Below, piece after piece: positions 46,220 through 55,853 of a stretch of DNA of 64,000 nt (the stretch's first letter is position 1; each line of letters opens with the position of its first letter). Source of the stretch: Bradyrhizobium sp. CB82 (GTDB taxonomy: Bacteria; Pseudomonadota; Alphaproteobacteria; Rhizobiales; Xanthobacteraceae); assembly GCF_029714405.1 (NCBI RefSeq), contig NZ_CP121650.1, forward strand, positions 434,001 through 498,000, in the 5' to 3' direction. Both the position numbers and the translations under genes were made by a program. The notes under the pieces are model-generated. The model was not told the DNA's origin, searched no databases, and worked only from the letters and a program-made list of their open reading frames with translations.

Positions 46220-47756
46220 AGGCTGTGAATCTTTTTGACTGCTCGCAAGCGGTATAGCCGAAAGCTGGTGCTGTGTGATTCTCTTGCGGTGATGGATTCG
46301 CAGGAGGGATGATGGCCGCTGATGAATTGTTTGGGGATCTGCCGGAGCAGGCAAAGCCGCAAGCCGGTGCGGCGCCGCTCGCAGCGCCGCGACTTCGTGA
46401 GCCCCAACGCGATCAAATCGAGTTGCGAGCAGTGGATATCGAGAGCCTGATCGGGGAAGACCATCCGGTGCGCCTGATCTGGTCCTATGTCGAGGAACTC
46501 GACCTGAGTGAGCTGGAGAACCGGATCAAAGCGCGGGGCGATCGGCCTGGTCACCCCGCGACATCGCCGCGGCTTTTGCTGGCGCTGTGGCTCTATGCCA
46601 CCAGCGAGGGCGTCGGCAGCGCGCGCGCGTTGGAGCGGCTTTGCGAGAGCCATGACGCCTATCGTTGGCTGTGTGGCGGGGTGTCGGTGAACCATCACAC
46701 GCTGGCGGACTTCCGGGTCGGTTGCGCCGACCTGCTCGACCGGCTGCTTTGCGAGCATTTGGCGGTGCTGGCGAAGGTCGGCCTCGTCAATCTGGAAACG
46801 CTGGCGCAGGACGGTGTTCGGGTCCGGGCCAGCGCCGGGGCCGCTTCGTTCCGGCGGGAGGCGACGCTCGATCGGCACCTGGCCTTGGCTGAGGCGGTGG
46901 TGGAAGACCTCAAACGCGAGGTTGACGCTCGTTCGGATGCTAGCAATCAGCGCATGAAGGCCGCCAAGGAGCGCGCCGCGCGTGAGCGCAGAGCGCGCGT
47001 CAAAGCGGCGCAGACGGCGCTCGCCGAAATCAAGCAGCAGCGCAAGGAGCGCGAAGAAAAGCGCGGCAACGGCAAGAAGCCGAAAGAGCCGCGGGCCTCC
47101 ACGACGGACGCCGACGCACGGGTCATGAAGATGGCCGACGGCGGCTTCCGCCCCGCCTACAACGTGCAGGTGATGAGTGCCGCCGGCCAGCCGATCGTCG
47201 TTGACATCAAGGTCTGCAACACCGGGTCCGACCGCGGCCTGATGCGGCCCATGCTGGAGCGGCAGCGCGCGCGTCCTGGCGGGTTGCCCAAGGACCATCT
47301 CGTCGATGGCGGCTTTGGCAGTGCCGAGGACATCGAGTGGGCGCACGCCGAGGGCATCGATATCTTTTGCCCGCCCACTCAATCCAAGCACGGCACCGAT
47401 CCCCATCTACCGCGACGCGGCGACGGCCCGGGGGTGTTGGCCTGGCGTGCGCGCATGGCGAGCGAAGAGGGCAAGGCCCGATACAAGCCCCGGTCGATTT
47501 GCGAGTGCATACATGCCCGCTGGCGCAACTGGGACCTGCGCCAATTGACCGTGCGCGGCTTCGAAAAGGTCCGCGCCGTCGTGCTCTGGTACGCCCTCGC
47601 CAACAACATCCTGCAAGGCAACCGCCTCGCTAGCGCATAGAGGAGCGTTCATCGACATCCCCCAACCTCGCCACAGCCGCCCAGCCCACGCGTTGCCACG
47701 ACGAGGAACTGCCACATCCTTCGATGACCACGCAAAACGAGAAAGATTGGCAAGCT
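46220..47756 (+). mobile_element. IS1182-like insertion sequence
   Basis: A 1537-bp element. The left end AGGCTGTGAATCTTTTT and the reverse complement of the right end AGCTTGCCAATCTTTCT agree in most positions (AG..TG..AATCTTT.T), as imperfect terminal inverted repeats. CTCAG at 46215-46219 and 47757-47761 is a probable 5-bp target duplication. It carries one intact transposase gene and sits within a palindromic repeat, so it inserted recently enough that the target can be rebuilt. Confidence 0.85.
46309..47640 (+). CDS. IS1182-family transposase
   Basis: A 443-residue DDE-type transposase with a DUF772-like N-terminus (LGEDHPVRLIW-like region, RLLLALWLYATSEGVGSARALERLCESHDAYRWLCGG), a charged coiled segment (about 210-260), and the catalytic core (LAQDGVRVRA, MADGGFRPAYNVQV, LVDGGFGSAEDIE, with the final region ICECIHARWRNWDLRQLTVRGFEKVRAVVLWYALANNI). 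The frame is intact. Two ATG codons in a row open it. Confidence 0.92.
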   Translation: MMAADELFGDLPEQAKPQAGAAPLAAPRLREPQRDQIELRAVDIESLIGEDHPVRLIWSYVEELDLSELENRIKARGDRPGHPATSPRLLLALWLYATSEGVGSARALERLCESHDAYRWLCGGVSVNHHTLADFRVGCADLLDRLLCEHLAVLAKVGLVNLETLAQDGVRVRASAGAASFRREATLDRHLALAEAVVEDLKREVDARSDASNQRMKAAKERAARERRARVKAAQTALAEIKQQRKEREEKRGNGKKPKEPRASTTDADARVMKMADGGFRPAYNVQVMSAAGQPIVVDIKVCNTGSDRGLMRPMLERQRARPGGLPKDHLVDGGFGSAEDIEWAHAEGIDIFCPPTQSKHGTDPHLPRRGDGPGVLAWRARMASEEGKARYKPRSICECIHARWRNWDLRQLTVRGFEKVRAVVLWYALANNILQGNRLASA

Positions 47757-47825
47757 CTCAGGATGAGGAGTTAGAGCGTTTATGACACAGTAAGGCTGAC
47801 CCATCCTGCGAAATTCGCGCAAGCC

Positions 47826-48182
47826 TCACGTCATGCTGCCGGGCATGAAACAGCGGATCTGCGTGCGGCCGTTGACATAGTACGGCCAGACCATGGTGCG
47901 GCCGGCGCGGTTCGGCTCGGTGATGACCGTGTCGTCGGGCACCTCGACCCACATACCTTCGAGACGGACGCGGTAATGGCCGTCCCTGGTGTCCCAGTCG
48001 GCATCGGCTACCGCCGTGCCGTCGGCGTCCGCGCAGCACGGACCGCCGCCTTTGCTGTGCAGGCTTTCGAACCAGCCTTTGAGGGGTGAATTCGCAAATC
48101 GGCCGTCGTCGCGGCCTTGTGCGGGGGCGCCGATCAGAGCCAGCGCCGCAACGAGTGGGAGTAACCGATAGCCGACAGACAT
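47826..48182 (-). CDS. small secreted protein, unknown function
   Basis: A 118-residue protein with a signal peptide (LLPLVAALALIGAPAQG) and a mature domain with PCCADADGTAVADADW, VRLEGMWVEVPDDTVI, and a final IRCFMPGSMT. Three cysteines could form a disulfide or bind metal. The repeated D-A-D residues at the CC site resemble small rhizobial periplasmic proteins of unknown function. The ATG at 48182 with GAGAGG upstream was chosen; the frame is open further. Confidence 0.7.
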   Translation of the reverse strand: MSVGYRLLPLVAALALIGAPAQGRDDGRFANSPLKGWFESLHSKGGGPCCADADGTAVADADWDTRDGHYRVRLEGMWVEVPDDTVITEPNRAGRTMVWPYYVNGRTQIRCFMPGSMT

Positions 48183-48468
48183 CCTTTCGCCTCTCGAGTT
48201 CGCACGCAACGAGGCCCTCCAGGCGTAAGGCCTGGCGCGCACGTGATGCATTTTCAGCTGACACCCTCCGGCCGGACTGTTCCGCCATCAGCGATTGCGA
48301 CAACCCGCGGGTCGAAGGTTTGATCCAATTTGGGAACGCGCATCATTGCAACTCGATCGGTCAGAAGCTGTGACCGATTGCCCATGAGATCCATTTGCCG
48401 ACTTGATGCCGAAGCGAAATCAGCGCAGGTTTGCGCCCTGTGATTTGTCGTGAAGGGGCCTGGGATTC

Positions 48469-49455
48469 ATGGTGATCGCATCGAAGGCGACCATCGCCGT
48501 TTGTTCGTTCCTGCTGGTTGCGGCCGGCGGTGCCGCGATCGTCGCGGGCACCGGCGGGCTGTGGCAGGCGCTGCATGGCGGGCCCGAGGTCAAGGTCGCC
48601 GACGGCAAGGCCAAGGTCGAGTCCAAGCCGGAAGCGAAGCCTGAGGTCAAGATGGCGCTCGCGGCGCCGTCCACATTCCTGCCGCCGAGCACGCCTCCCG
48701 TCGCACCGTCAGCCCCGGGCAATGATGTCGCCACCGCGCTCGGCAAAGCCCAGAGCGCGCTCGCCGATCTGCCGACGCCAACCGCTCCGCCGCCGGCCGC
48801 AGCCGAGGAGACCGGGCCGCGTTTCGACGTTGCGCGTGTCGATGACGACGGCGAGGCGGTCATCGCCGGCCGCGCCGCGCCGGGCGCACGCGTCGAGCTG
48901 CTGCGCGATGGCGAGAGCCATGCCTCCGCGGTTGCCGATGCTTCCGGCCTGTTCGTGATGACCCCGCCAAAGCTGCCGCCGGGCAGCTACAAGCTCAGCC
49001 TGCAATCGACCGCACCGGACGGGAGCGTGACGAAATCAAAGACCGACGTTCCCGTGACGCTGAACGCCATGGCCCAGCCGCCACGCGCCACACCAGCGCG
49101 CACCGATGTCGCCAAGCTCGCGAAAGGAACGCCCGCCGCCAAGGAAGCGTCCGTGAAGGAGGACAGCCCGGCCGCGGCAACGGCTGCATCGCCAAGCACC
49201 ACACAATCGATCCTGGCACTCGCCGCCGCACCGCACGGCGAGAAGGGGCCGTTGCGCTCCAAGGTGGAGACGACGGGGTCGATTCCCAACAGCCGCATCG
49301 TCATCCGGGGCGACAGCCTCTGGCAGATCAGCCGCCGCGCCTACGGCGACGGCCTCAGCTACGCCCTGATCTACAACGCCAACCGCGACAAGATACACAA
49401 TCCCGACCGCATCTATCCCGGCCAGACCTTTGTCCTGCCGCGCAAGACACGGTGA
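48469..49455 (+). CDS. LysM-domain envelope protein
   Basis: A 328-residue protein: N-terminal membrane anchor (TIAVCSFLLVAAGGAAIVAGTG), an Ala/Pro-rich linker, a beta-sandwich-like middle (DDDGEAVIAGRAAPGARVELLRDGE, like bacterial Ig-type repeats), a second linker, and a C-terminal LysM domain (IRGDSLWQISRRAYGDGLSYALIYNANRDKIHNPDRIYPGQTFVLP) that binds peptidoglycan. It probably lies in the periplasm tethered to the inner membrane. Confidence 0.88.
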   Translation: MVIASKATIAVCSFLLVAAGGAAIVAGTGGLWQALHGGPEVKVADGKAKVESKPEAKPEVKMALAAPSTFLPPSTPPVAPSAPGNDVATALGKAQSALADLPTPTAPPPAAAEETGPRFDVARVDDDGEAVIAGRAAPGARVELLRDGESHASAVADASGLFVMTPPKLPPGSYKLSLQSTAPDGSVTKSKTDVPVTLNAMAQPPRATPARTDVAKLAKGTPAAKEASVKEDSPAAATAASPSTTQSILALAAAPHGEKGPLRSKVETTGSIPNSRIVIRGDSLWQISRRAYGDGLSYALIYNANRDKIHNPDRIYPGQTFVLPRKTR

Positions 49456-49555
49456 TACGTCCGCCTCTCCCCTTGTGAGCATTGCAGAGTCACCCGATCG
49501 ACGATGGGAACTTTCCGTTCCACCGCGCGTCATGTCGTTGTGGCGCGATGCGGCC

Positions 49556-49619
49556 TGACGCGGAGACTTGACGCGGAGACTTGACGCGGAGACTTGACGC
49601 GGAGACTTGGCGCGGAGGA
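49556..49619 (+). repeat. 13-bp tandem repeat just before a start codon
   Basis: The unit TGACGCGGAGACT occurs four times without change (49556-49607), followed by a degenerate fifth unit TGGCGCGGAGGA whose end merges with the GGAGG ribosome-binding site of the next gene. Copy-number change by slippage would change leader length only, since the coding start at 49639 lies outside. Confidence 0.85.
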
Positions 49620-49638
49620 GGGAGCCAAGGTGACCATC

Positions 49639-50895
49639 ATGTCCAAATCCCGTTTGGGAATGGCGGCCGCCGGGATCGCGCTGGTTGCCCTCGCGATGCT
49701 GCCGGACGCCGCCGAGGCCGGCTTCCGGCTGGGGATCGGCGGTCCGCTTGGCGTTGCGCGCTTTGCGATGGGGCGCATGCTCGGGGTTGCCGGCATCCGC
49801 CACATGCGCATGGCTGCGCGGCCCGGCCGCGCCCGGATGGCCGCACTGCGCCCGCAAGACCTCCGCCCCGCCGCGGACGCCGTCCGCCCAACCGTTCGCG
49901 CCCAGCTCACGGCGGTCGCGGCGCTCGCCGGCTGGCGCGGCGGCCGCGCCGAGCAGGGCTGGTGGCAGCACGCCGACGGCACCTATGGCTGGGTCGGCCC
50001 CCTGTTCTGGCCGTTCGCCGATGACGACATCACCGACTTCACGATGCGCGGCGACGGCACCGCGCTGTGGTCCTATGGCTATGGCGATATCTACGCCGCG
50101 ATCTTCGCGCCCTATGCCCCGACCGAGCTTGCCGCCTATACGGCGCCCGGCCGCCGTCACCGCAGGGTCCCCGAGCTCCAGCAGCTCTGCGACACCGGCG
50201 ATGCCGTGGGCCTTCCTATCGACGCGATCCTGCGCACGGTGCAGCCCAACGAAGTTCAGCGCACCGGCCTCGACGAACTCGCCAGCGCCTGGGGCGCGGC
50301 AGGTGCCACCATCCGCACCTCGTGCCCGACTGAGGCGGCCGCCAATGCGCTCGATCGCTTCGCGCTGATGCAGCGGCGGCTCGAGGCGATGATCAACGCG
50401 GTGGATGCGGTCGCGCCGCAGCTTGCAAAATTCTACGGCCTGCTCGACGACGAGCAGAAGTCGCGCCTCAATGCGCTCGGCAAGGACGGCCGCGCGAACG
50501 CTGCCGACACCAAGCGCAAGGAGATGCAGGCCGCAGCCTGCAAGGCGCCTGCCGAGCCGCAGAGCGACGAGCAGCTTCAACGCCAATACGAACAGCTCGT
50601 GAAGCAGCAATGGCCCGCCGACGAGATCGCCGGCGGCCTGCGCCTCGACGACACCAAGCGCGCCGCGCTGGAGGTGCTGCGAGACACCGCCATGGGCACC
50701 ATGGAGGCCTTGTCTCCTTGTCCGCCGCAGAACCTGCGCACCCCGCAAGCCCGCCTCAATGCCGTGAAGGCGCGGCTGGAGGCCATGCTCGAAGCCGTGA
50801 AGAGCGTCGGCGATGCGCTCGACGATTTCGAGTGGGGCCTCACCGACGAGCAGAAGACGCAGTTCGAGGCGATGGGGCTGAAGCGGGGCGTGTAA
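49639..50895 (+). CDS. secreted Spy/CpxP-like (LTxxQ) protein
   Basis: A 418-residue protein with signal peptide (AAAGIALVALAMLPDAAEA). The mature part has a WWQHADGTYGWVGPLFWPFADDDI region and two helical LTxxQ-type segments (LLDDEQKSRLNALG and GLTDEQKTQFEAMG), as in the Spy/CpxP periplasmic chaperone family but with two modules and a long insert. Several cysteine positions are paired with the modules. It is preceded by a tandem repeat in its leader. The likely role is envelope protein-folding stress. Confidence 0.8.
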   Translation: MSKSRLGMAAAGIALVALAMLPDAAEAGFRLGIGGPLGVARFAMGRMLGVAGIRHMRMAARPGRARMAALRPQDLRPAADAVRPTVRAQLTAVAALAGWRGGRAEQGWWQHADGTYGWVGPLFWPFADDDITDFTMRGDGTALWSYGYGDIYAAIFAPYAPTELAAYTAPGRRHRRVPELQQLCDTGDAVGLPIDAILRTVQPNEVQRTGLDELASAWGAAGATIRTSCPTEAAANALDRFALMQRRLEAMINAVDAVAPQLAKFYGLLDDEQKSRLNALGKDGRANAADTKRKEMQAAACKAPAEPQSDEQLQRQYEQLVKQQWPADEIAGGLRLDDTKRAALEVLRDTAMGTMEALSPCPPQNLRTPQARLNAVKARLEAMLEAVKSVGDALDDFEWGLTDEQKTQFEAMGLKRGV

Positions 50896-50924
50896 TCAGC
50901 GGAACGAACGGCCCGCGCCGTCGC

Positions 50925-53378
50925 TCACATCCTCCGCCGTGTCGCCGACGCATCCACGACGTTGTCGACCTCTTCGCGCCAGCTCAGGATCTCCATCGCG
51001 AGCACGGGGTGGTTGAAGCCCTTGAGCTGGAGGTCATCGAGCGGGCGGGCTTCGACCCAGGGCTCGACGATGCCGTAGACGCGCCGTGCGACCACGATCT
51101 GGCCGGCCTTGGCCTCGTCGCACAGGCGCGAGGCGAGGTTGGTGACGCTGCCGATCGCAGCATATTCCAGCCGCTGCTCGAAGCCGATCTGGCCGAGCGT
51201 GGCATAGCCGAGCGCGACGCCGACGCCGAAGCCGAGCGAATGGCCGCGGTTCTTCCACTTCTCGGTCAGCATGCCGATCGCATCGCGCATCTCGACCGCC
51301 ATCTTCACCGCGCGCTTGGTGTGGTCGGAAAATTGAAGCGGCGCGTTGAACAGGATCATCACGCCGTCGCCGGCGAAGCGGTCGAGCGTGCCCTCGTAGC
51401 GGTGGATCAATTCGCCGAGCGCCGCGTGGTATTCGCGCAGCACGTTCATCGCCTCTTCCGGCTCGGTCGCTTCGGTGAACGAGGTGAAGCCGCGCAAATC
51501 GCAGAACACGACGGTGACCTCGCGGCGATGGCTGTCGAGCAGCGCGTCATGTCCATCTGAGGAGGCAATGAGTTGCGCGACTTGCGGGGCGAGGAAGCGC
51601 TCGAGGCGCTTGATGCGGCCGATCTCGCCGAGCTGCTTCTCGACGCGCTCTTCCAGCGAGCGGTTCCAGTTGCGCAGCTGCTCGGTCTGCTCCTGAAGCT
51701 TCGCGGCCTGCTGCTGCACCGTCTGATGGGCGGCCGCGAGCTCGCGGCCCTTGTGATCGACCTCGGTGAAGAGGCGCGCATTGCGCATCGCGAGCACCGC
51801 CTGGTGCGCAAAGGTGCGCATCAATCCGGTGAGGCTGTTTGCGAACTCGCCAGCCGCGCGGCGCAGCACCACCAGCGAGCCGAGCGTGCCCTGCTGGTCG
51901 ACCAGCGGCACCACGAGGACGGAGTGGAAGCCGGCATTGACGGCGACGTCGCGCAAAGGCTGCTCGGCCGCCTCATCGAGATCGGGAAGCGCGATCGGCT
52001 CGCCGCTCCTCGCGGCGTCGCCGAGCAGGCTCGCGCCCTCGTCGATGGTAACGTGCGCACCTTCGGCGGACTTGTCGATGCCGTTGGCCTCGACCAGGTT
52101 GAACCGGTGCTTGTCGGCGTCGTAGCCATAGATCAAGACCGCATCGGCATGGGTGATCTCGATCGCGCGGGCGGCGATCGTCGGCAAGACCGCATCGAGA
52201 TCGAGCGAGGAAGCGACGGCGCGGCCGACCTCCTCCAGTACCTTGAGCTCGTTGATCGACTGCGCGAGATCGCGCGTGCGCTCTTCAACCTTGGTCTCCA
52301 GGCTCGAATAGGTCTCCTGGATCTGGTTCGCCATGCTGTTGAACTGATTTGCCAGGCCCTCCAGCTCGTCGGAGGTGCGCACGTCGATGCGATGGCTAAA
52401 ATCGCCCTCGCCGAGTCGGTGCGCGCCGGTGCTCAGCGCGGTAATCGGGATCAGCATGCGACGCGCCAAAAGCGTGCCGGCGAGAATCGCGACCAGAAGA
52501 CCCATGCCGATCAAAAGTCCGATCCGTACCAGCTGGTCGCGGATCGGCGAGAGCGCATGCGCGGTCGGCTGCTCGACCAGCACGGCCCAGCCGAGCTTCG
52601 GCACCGCGCTCGCCGCCGTCAGCACGGCCTGGCCGTTGAAATCGGTGCCGGAAGCGACTGCCTCGCGGCCCGGCGCGATGGCGGCAGCGACCTGCGGCAG
52701 CTTGGCGAGGTCGGTTGCGATTTCCGGCCCGCGGGACGAGGTCGCCAGCACCTTGCCATGGGGATCGACGACATAGGCGAGCGCGACCTTGCCGACCTGT
52801 GCGTCAGAGAGGAAATCGGAGAGAAAGCCGAGATCGATGTCGGCGACGGTGACGCCGGCATTGAAGCCGGAATGGGCGACCGCGATCGACATGAACGGCT
52901 TGTCGTCGGAGAAGTAGGGCGGCGCGTAAGTGGCGCCGCGGGCGACCGTGTCGGTGAAGCTGAAGCGCATGTCGCGCGACATGTCGACGTTGCTGCCGAC
53001 CGACACCGAGGCGCGCGACAGGCGCAGCACCTCGCGGCCGTCGCCGTTGAGCTGGGAGAGCTGGTTGACCGCGGAAACCGAATTGAGAAGCTGCGCATAT
53101 CCGGCACGGCGCTTGTCGATGGTGTCGAGGCTCGCGCGCGTCACCGAGGAAATCTGGCGCTCCAGCTCGGAGACCGATTGTTCGATCCGCTTGGCGGTCG
53201 CCTGCGCCTTCTCCTCCATGCCGTCGATGATCGTCGTCCGGGTCGCACGATAAGAGATCCAGGTCTCCATCGCGCCGTTGACCGCGAGCACGAACACGAC
53301 GAGGCCGACGAGGGAGACGACATATTTGGCGAATAGGCCCTCGCGGAAAAACCAGGTCCTGTCTTTCGCTCCCGCCAT
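50925..53378 (-). CDS. membrane sensor with class III nucleotide cyclase domain
   Basis: An 817-residue protein: membrane helix 1, a Cache-type periplasmic sensor (about residues 45-295), helix 2 and HAMP (about 295-365), a GAF domain (about 400-555), a coiled coil, and a class III cyclase domain (about 610-790). Metal-binding Asp residues are in FCDLRGFTSF and FAGDGVMILF. The Asn and Arg of the transition-state motif are present (VTNLASRL), but the purine-selecting Asp position reads Ser (IGSVTNL). It should make cAMP or cGMP, with uncertain base choice. The Crp-type gene at 55854 could be the receiver of that signal. Confidence 0.92.
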   Translation of the reverse strand: MAGAKDRTWFFREGLFAKYVVSLVGLVVFVLAVNGAMETWISYRATRTTIIDGMEEKAQATAKRIEQSVSELERQISSVTRASLDTIDKRRAGYAQLLNSVSAVNQLSQLNGDGREVLRLSRASVSVGSNVDMSRDMRFSFTDTVARGATYAPPYFSDDKPFMSIAVAHSGFNAGVTVADIDLGFLSDFLSDAQVGKVALAYVVDPHGKVLATSSRGPEIATDLAKLPQVAAAIAPGREAVASGTDFNGQAVLTAASAVPKLGWAVLVEQPTAHALSPIRDQLVRIGLLIGMGLLVAILAGTLLARRMLIPITALSTGAHRLGEGDFSHRIDVRTSDELEGLANQFNSMANQIQETYSSLETKVEERTRDLAQSINELKVLEEVGRAVASSLDLDAVLPTIAARAIEITHADAVLIYGYDADKHRFNLVEANGIDKSAEGAHVTIDEGASLLGDAARSGEPIALPDLDEAAEQPLRDVAVNAGFHSVLVVPLVDQQGTLGSLVVLRRAAGEFANSLTGLMRTFAHQAVLAMRNARLFTEVDHKGRELAAAHQTVQQQAAKLQEQTEQLRNWNRSLEERVEKQLGEIGRIKRLERFLAPQVAQLIASSDGHDALLDSHRREVTVVFCDLRGFTSFTEATEPEEAMNVLREYHAALGELIHRYEGTLDRFAGDGVMILFNAPLQFSDHTKRAVKMAVEMRDAIGMLTEKWKNRGHSLGFGVGVALGYATLGQIGFEQRLEYAAIGSVTNLASRLCDEAKAGQIVVARRVYGIVEPWVEARPLDDLQLKGFNHPVLAMEILSWREEVDNVVDASATRRRM

Positions 53379-53552
53379 CCAGATCCTCGCGCACCACGGC
53401 CGATGCCGCCGCTGCCGGCCGTTCTAGCACAGTTGAGCCGCCATGGCGGCAAGCTCGGACGGTGCGGTTACCCATTGTGCGCGAGGAAGGCTTCCGGAGG
53501 CGCCGAATTATCGCAGCAACAGGGTTTTGCCGGGGCGCGCCGCCGGCAAAAA

Positions 53553-55589
53553 TTACCGGTTAAAGAGCTGGCGCAGCACGTCATTCATCGGCTGGCTGTC
53601 CTGCTGCTCGGCAGGCGGTTTGTCCTCGAGGTTATCTTGGGCCGGCGGCGTGGGCGAGGCATGCGGTGCCGGTTGTGTCGGCGATCCCGGCAGGCCCCGG
53701 CTGCGGCCGGTGCTGGTCCCGGGGGTGCCGCCGGACAGGCCCTGCTGGATCAGATTGCCGATCGCCTCGCCCAGCGCGCCGCCGAGCGGATTGTTTTGCG
53801 AAGGCTGAGCTTGCGGGCTGGCATTGCCTCCACCCGACGGAGTGCCGCCAAGACCGAGACTGCCCAGGATGCTGCCGAGCCCTGCGCCGTCCGGACCGAA
53901 CAGGCCCTTGCCCATCTCGCGCAGCTTCGCGTAGGCAGCCTCCGGATTGTCGAGCACGCCCGCCATGTCCGGATAGATTCTTGGCTGCGACCAGGAGCCC
54001 TCGATCATCACGGGGATGCCGAAGCCAACGGGATCTGAGGTGCGGCCCTGGCCTTCGGTGGTCATCACGAGTTTCGGCTCGACGCGAAAGCCCATCATCT
54101 TGGTGTCGAGCGCGATCGTGCCGGCGCCGGTCACGCGCACCAGCGGACTGACGAGATTGAGATCGGTCGTCACCGCCTGTCCCTTGTCGATGCGGAACGA
54201 GGCGGAGAGCTGCGTGAGGTCCGTGCTTTGCTCCTGGCTGTCCTGCCAGCCGGACAGTGTGGACGTGGTCAGCGAACGGATCATCTGCGCGACGTTGATG
54301 CCGCGGATGGCGCCGTCCTGGAAATTGGCGAACACCGTGCCCTGCATGTTCGCCATCAGCGCACGCCGGCTGGCTCCTGCCGAGCGCACCGCGATCTTCG
54401 CCTGCAGCTTGCCATCGAGCCGGTCGAAATCTGCGAGCCCCTTGAGCAGCGGCAATGCGAGCACGCCGGCGAGATCGGAATGCATCGCAAAGCTCGGCGC
54501 GCCGCTGGTCGCATCCAAAATCACCTCGCCGGAGACCTGGCCGCCATAGGCGCCGAGATTGGCCGTACCGGCCTTCAGCACGCCGCCGGCGAGCTTTGCA
54601 TCGAGTGCGAGAGGCGCGAAACGCGCTTCGCCGATATTGGCCTCGGTCGCCGAGACCCGCATCTGCGCGTCGACATAGTTGAGTCCGGAGACGTTGATCG
54701 GCGCGTCGCTCCAGGGCTGGCCGGCGGCACCGTCGGCGGATTTCGACAGGGGAATGTCGAGCCGCTGGAAATCGAGGTCGAGCTTGACCAGCGGCTTGCT
54801 GGCGATGTCGACCGAGGCCCAGCCGTTGAACGCACCGTCGCCGAGCGTGCCGTTGATGCCGCTGATCATCACGACCGAGCCGTTCAGCCGCGCCTCGGCG
54901 TGGCCGCGGAGCTGCGATTGCAGCAGGCTCGGTGCGTCGAAGGCGAAGTCGAGCGGGATCGTTTGCCGCTCGACCGGCAGCGCAGGCGCCAACGCCTTGA
55001 TGTCGAACTTGATGCCGTGATCGCCGGCCCGCGCCGTGCCCGCGAAGTTGACCTTGCGATCGGCACTCACGGTTACGACGGCGTTGATCGCGCTGAGCCG
55101 GCTTTCGACACGGTCGCGCGCGACCGAGAACGCCACTTCGCCGTTTGTGATGGTGACGTGCGCGATGCTGGCGCCGCCTGCGTCCAGCGGCGCCGCCGGC
55201 TTCGATGCGGGAGCACCTGTCGGCATGCGCTCGCTCAGCAGCGGCTGGTAGAGCACGGGATGGGTGACGAGGAGGTCGGAGATCTTCGGATGTCCCGACC
55301 ACACGCTCGACAGCGACATGTCGGCCTGCACGCTATCGACGGTGAGGCGGCTGACGCCGGTGCGGTCCTTCGGATCCTGGAGCGTGAGGTCGTTCAACGT
55401 CACGTTCAGCGTCGGCCACAGGCTGACCTTGGTGGTGCCGGCGATCGTCAGGCGGTAGCCCGTCGCGCTTTCGACCCGCGAGGTGATCGCCGAGGTCAGG
55501 ACGCCGGACGGGATCCCGATCACCAGCAGAAGCGCGATGACGACGATGACGGCGGCGACCGCAGCGCCGGCGAATTTCACTGCTCTCAT
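53553..55589 (-). CDS. AsmA-family envelope protein
   Basis: A 678-residue protein with one N-terminal membrane helix (VAAVIVVIALLLVIGIPSG) and a long periplasmic beta-rich domain of the AsmA family, which moves or sorts lipids between the membranes. Typical features are the start ITSRVESATGYRLTIAGTTKVSLWPTLNVTLNDLTLQDP, the DGAIRGINVAQMIRSL segment, and a low-complexity Gly/Pro/Ser C-terminus. The start at 55589 follows GGAAAG; two further in-frame ATGs lie upstream. Confidence 0.88.
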   Translation of the reverse strand: MRAVKFAGAAVAAVIVVIALLLVIGIPSGVLTSAITSRVESATGYRLTIAGTTKVSLWPTLNVTLNDLTLQDPKDRTGVSRLTVDSVQADMSLSSVWSGHPKISDLLVTHPVLYQPLLSERMPTGAPASKPAAPLDAGGASIAHVTITNGEVAFSVARDRVESRLSAINAVVTVSADRKVNFAGTARAGDHGIKFDIKALAPALPVERQTIPLDFAFDAPSLLQSQLRGHAEARLNGSVVMISGINGTLGDGAFNGWASVDIASKPLVKLDLDFQRLDIPLSKSADGAAGQPWSDAPINVSGLNYVDAQMRVSATEANIGEARFAPLALDAKLAGGVLKAGTANLGAYGGQVSGEVILDATSGAPSFAMHSDLAGVLALPLLKGLADFDRLDGKLQAKIAVRSAGASRRALMANMQGTVFANFQDGAIRGINVAQMIRSLTTSTLSGWQDSQEQSTDLTQLSASFRIDKGQAVTTDLNLVSPLVRVTGAGTIALDTKMMGFRVEPKLVMTTEGQGRTSDPVGFGIPVMIEGSWSQPRIYPDMAGVLDNPEAAYAKLREMGKGLFGPDGAGLGSILGSLGLGGTPSGGGNASPQAQPSQNNPLGGALGEAIGNLIQQGLSGGTPGTSTGRSRGLPGSPTQPAPHASPTPPAQDNLEDKPPAEQQDSQPMNDVLRQLFNR

Positions 55590-55780
55590 CTCGACTTTCC
55601 AAACGGATAGCGGCATCGAATCCGGCCGGGCCCGATCACCCATCCGGTGCCCGTCAGTCTATCCCGGGAGGGGAAACCGCTCCAAGCGGCCAAAAATAAA
55701 CAGGGGGTGCTGCAAAGTTATGTGACTTATGACACACTTCTCTCCGCGGGTTTTCCGCGACGCTGATGTTCGATGGTTCC

Positions 55781-55852
55781 AAGGGAATTGCCAGGAGAAT
55801 TGCCAAGAGAATTGCCAAGAGAATTAGCCAAGGGACCTGCAAAGGGAATTGC
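55781..55852 (+). repeat. tandem repeat of Shine-Dalgarno-like units
   Basis: Six units of about 12 bases (AAGGGAATTGCC, AGGAGAATTGCC, AAGAGAATTGCC, AAGAGAATTAGCC, AAGGGACCTGC, AAAGGGAATTGC) lie directly before ATG 55854. Each unit starts with an AAGGG/AGGAG-like ribosome-binding site. An in-frame ATG at 55773 precedes the array and would read it as PRELPGELPREL-type repeats. Confidence 0.85.
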
Positions 55853-55853
55853 A

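Noticed and set aside
49556..49619. CRISPR-like array
   Set aside because: The units are 13 bases with no spacers, so it is a simple tandem repeat.
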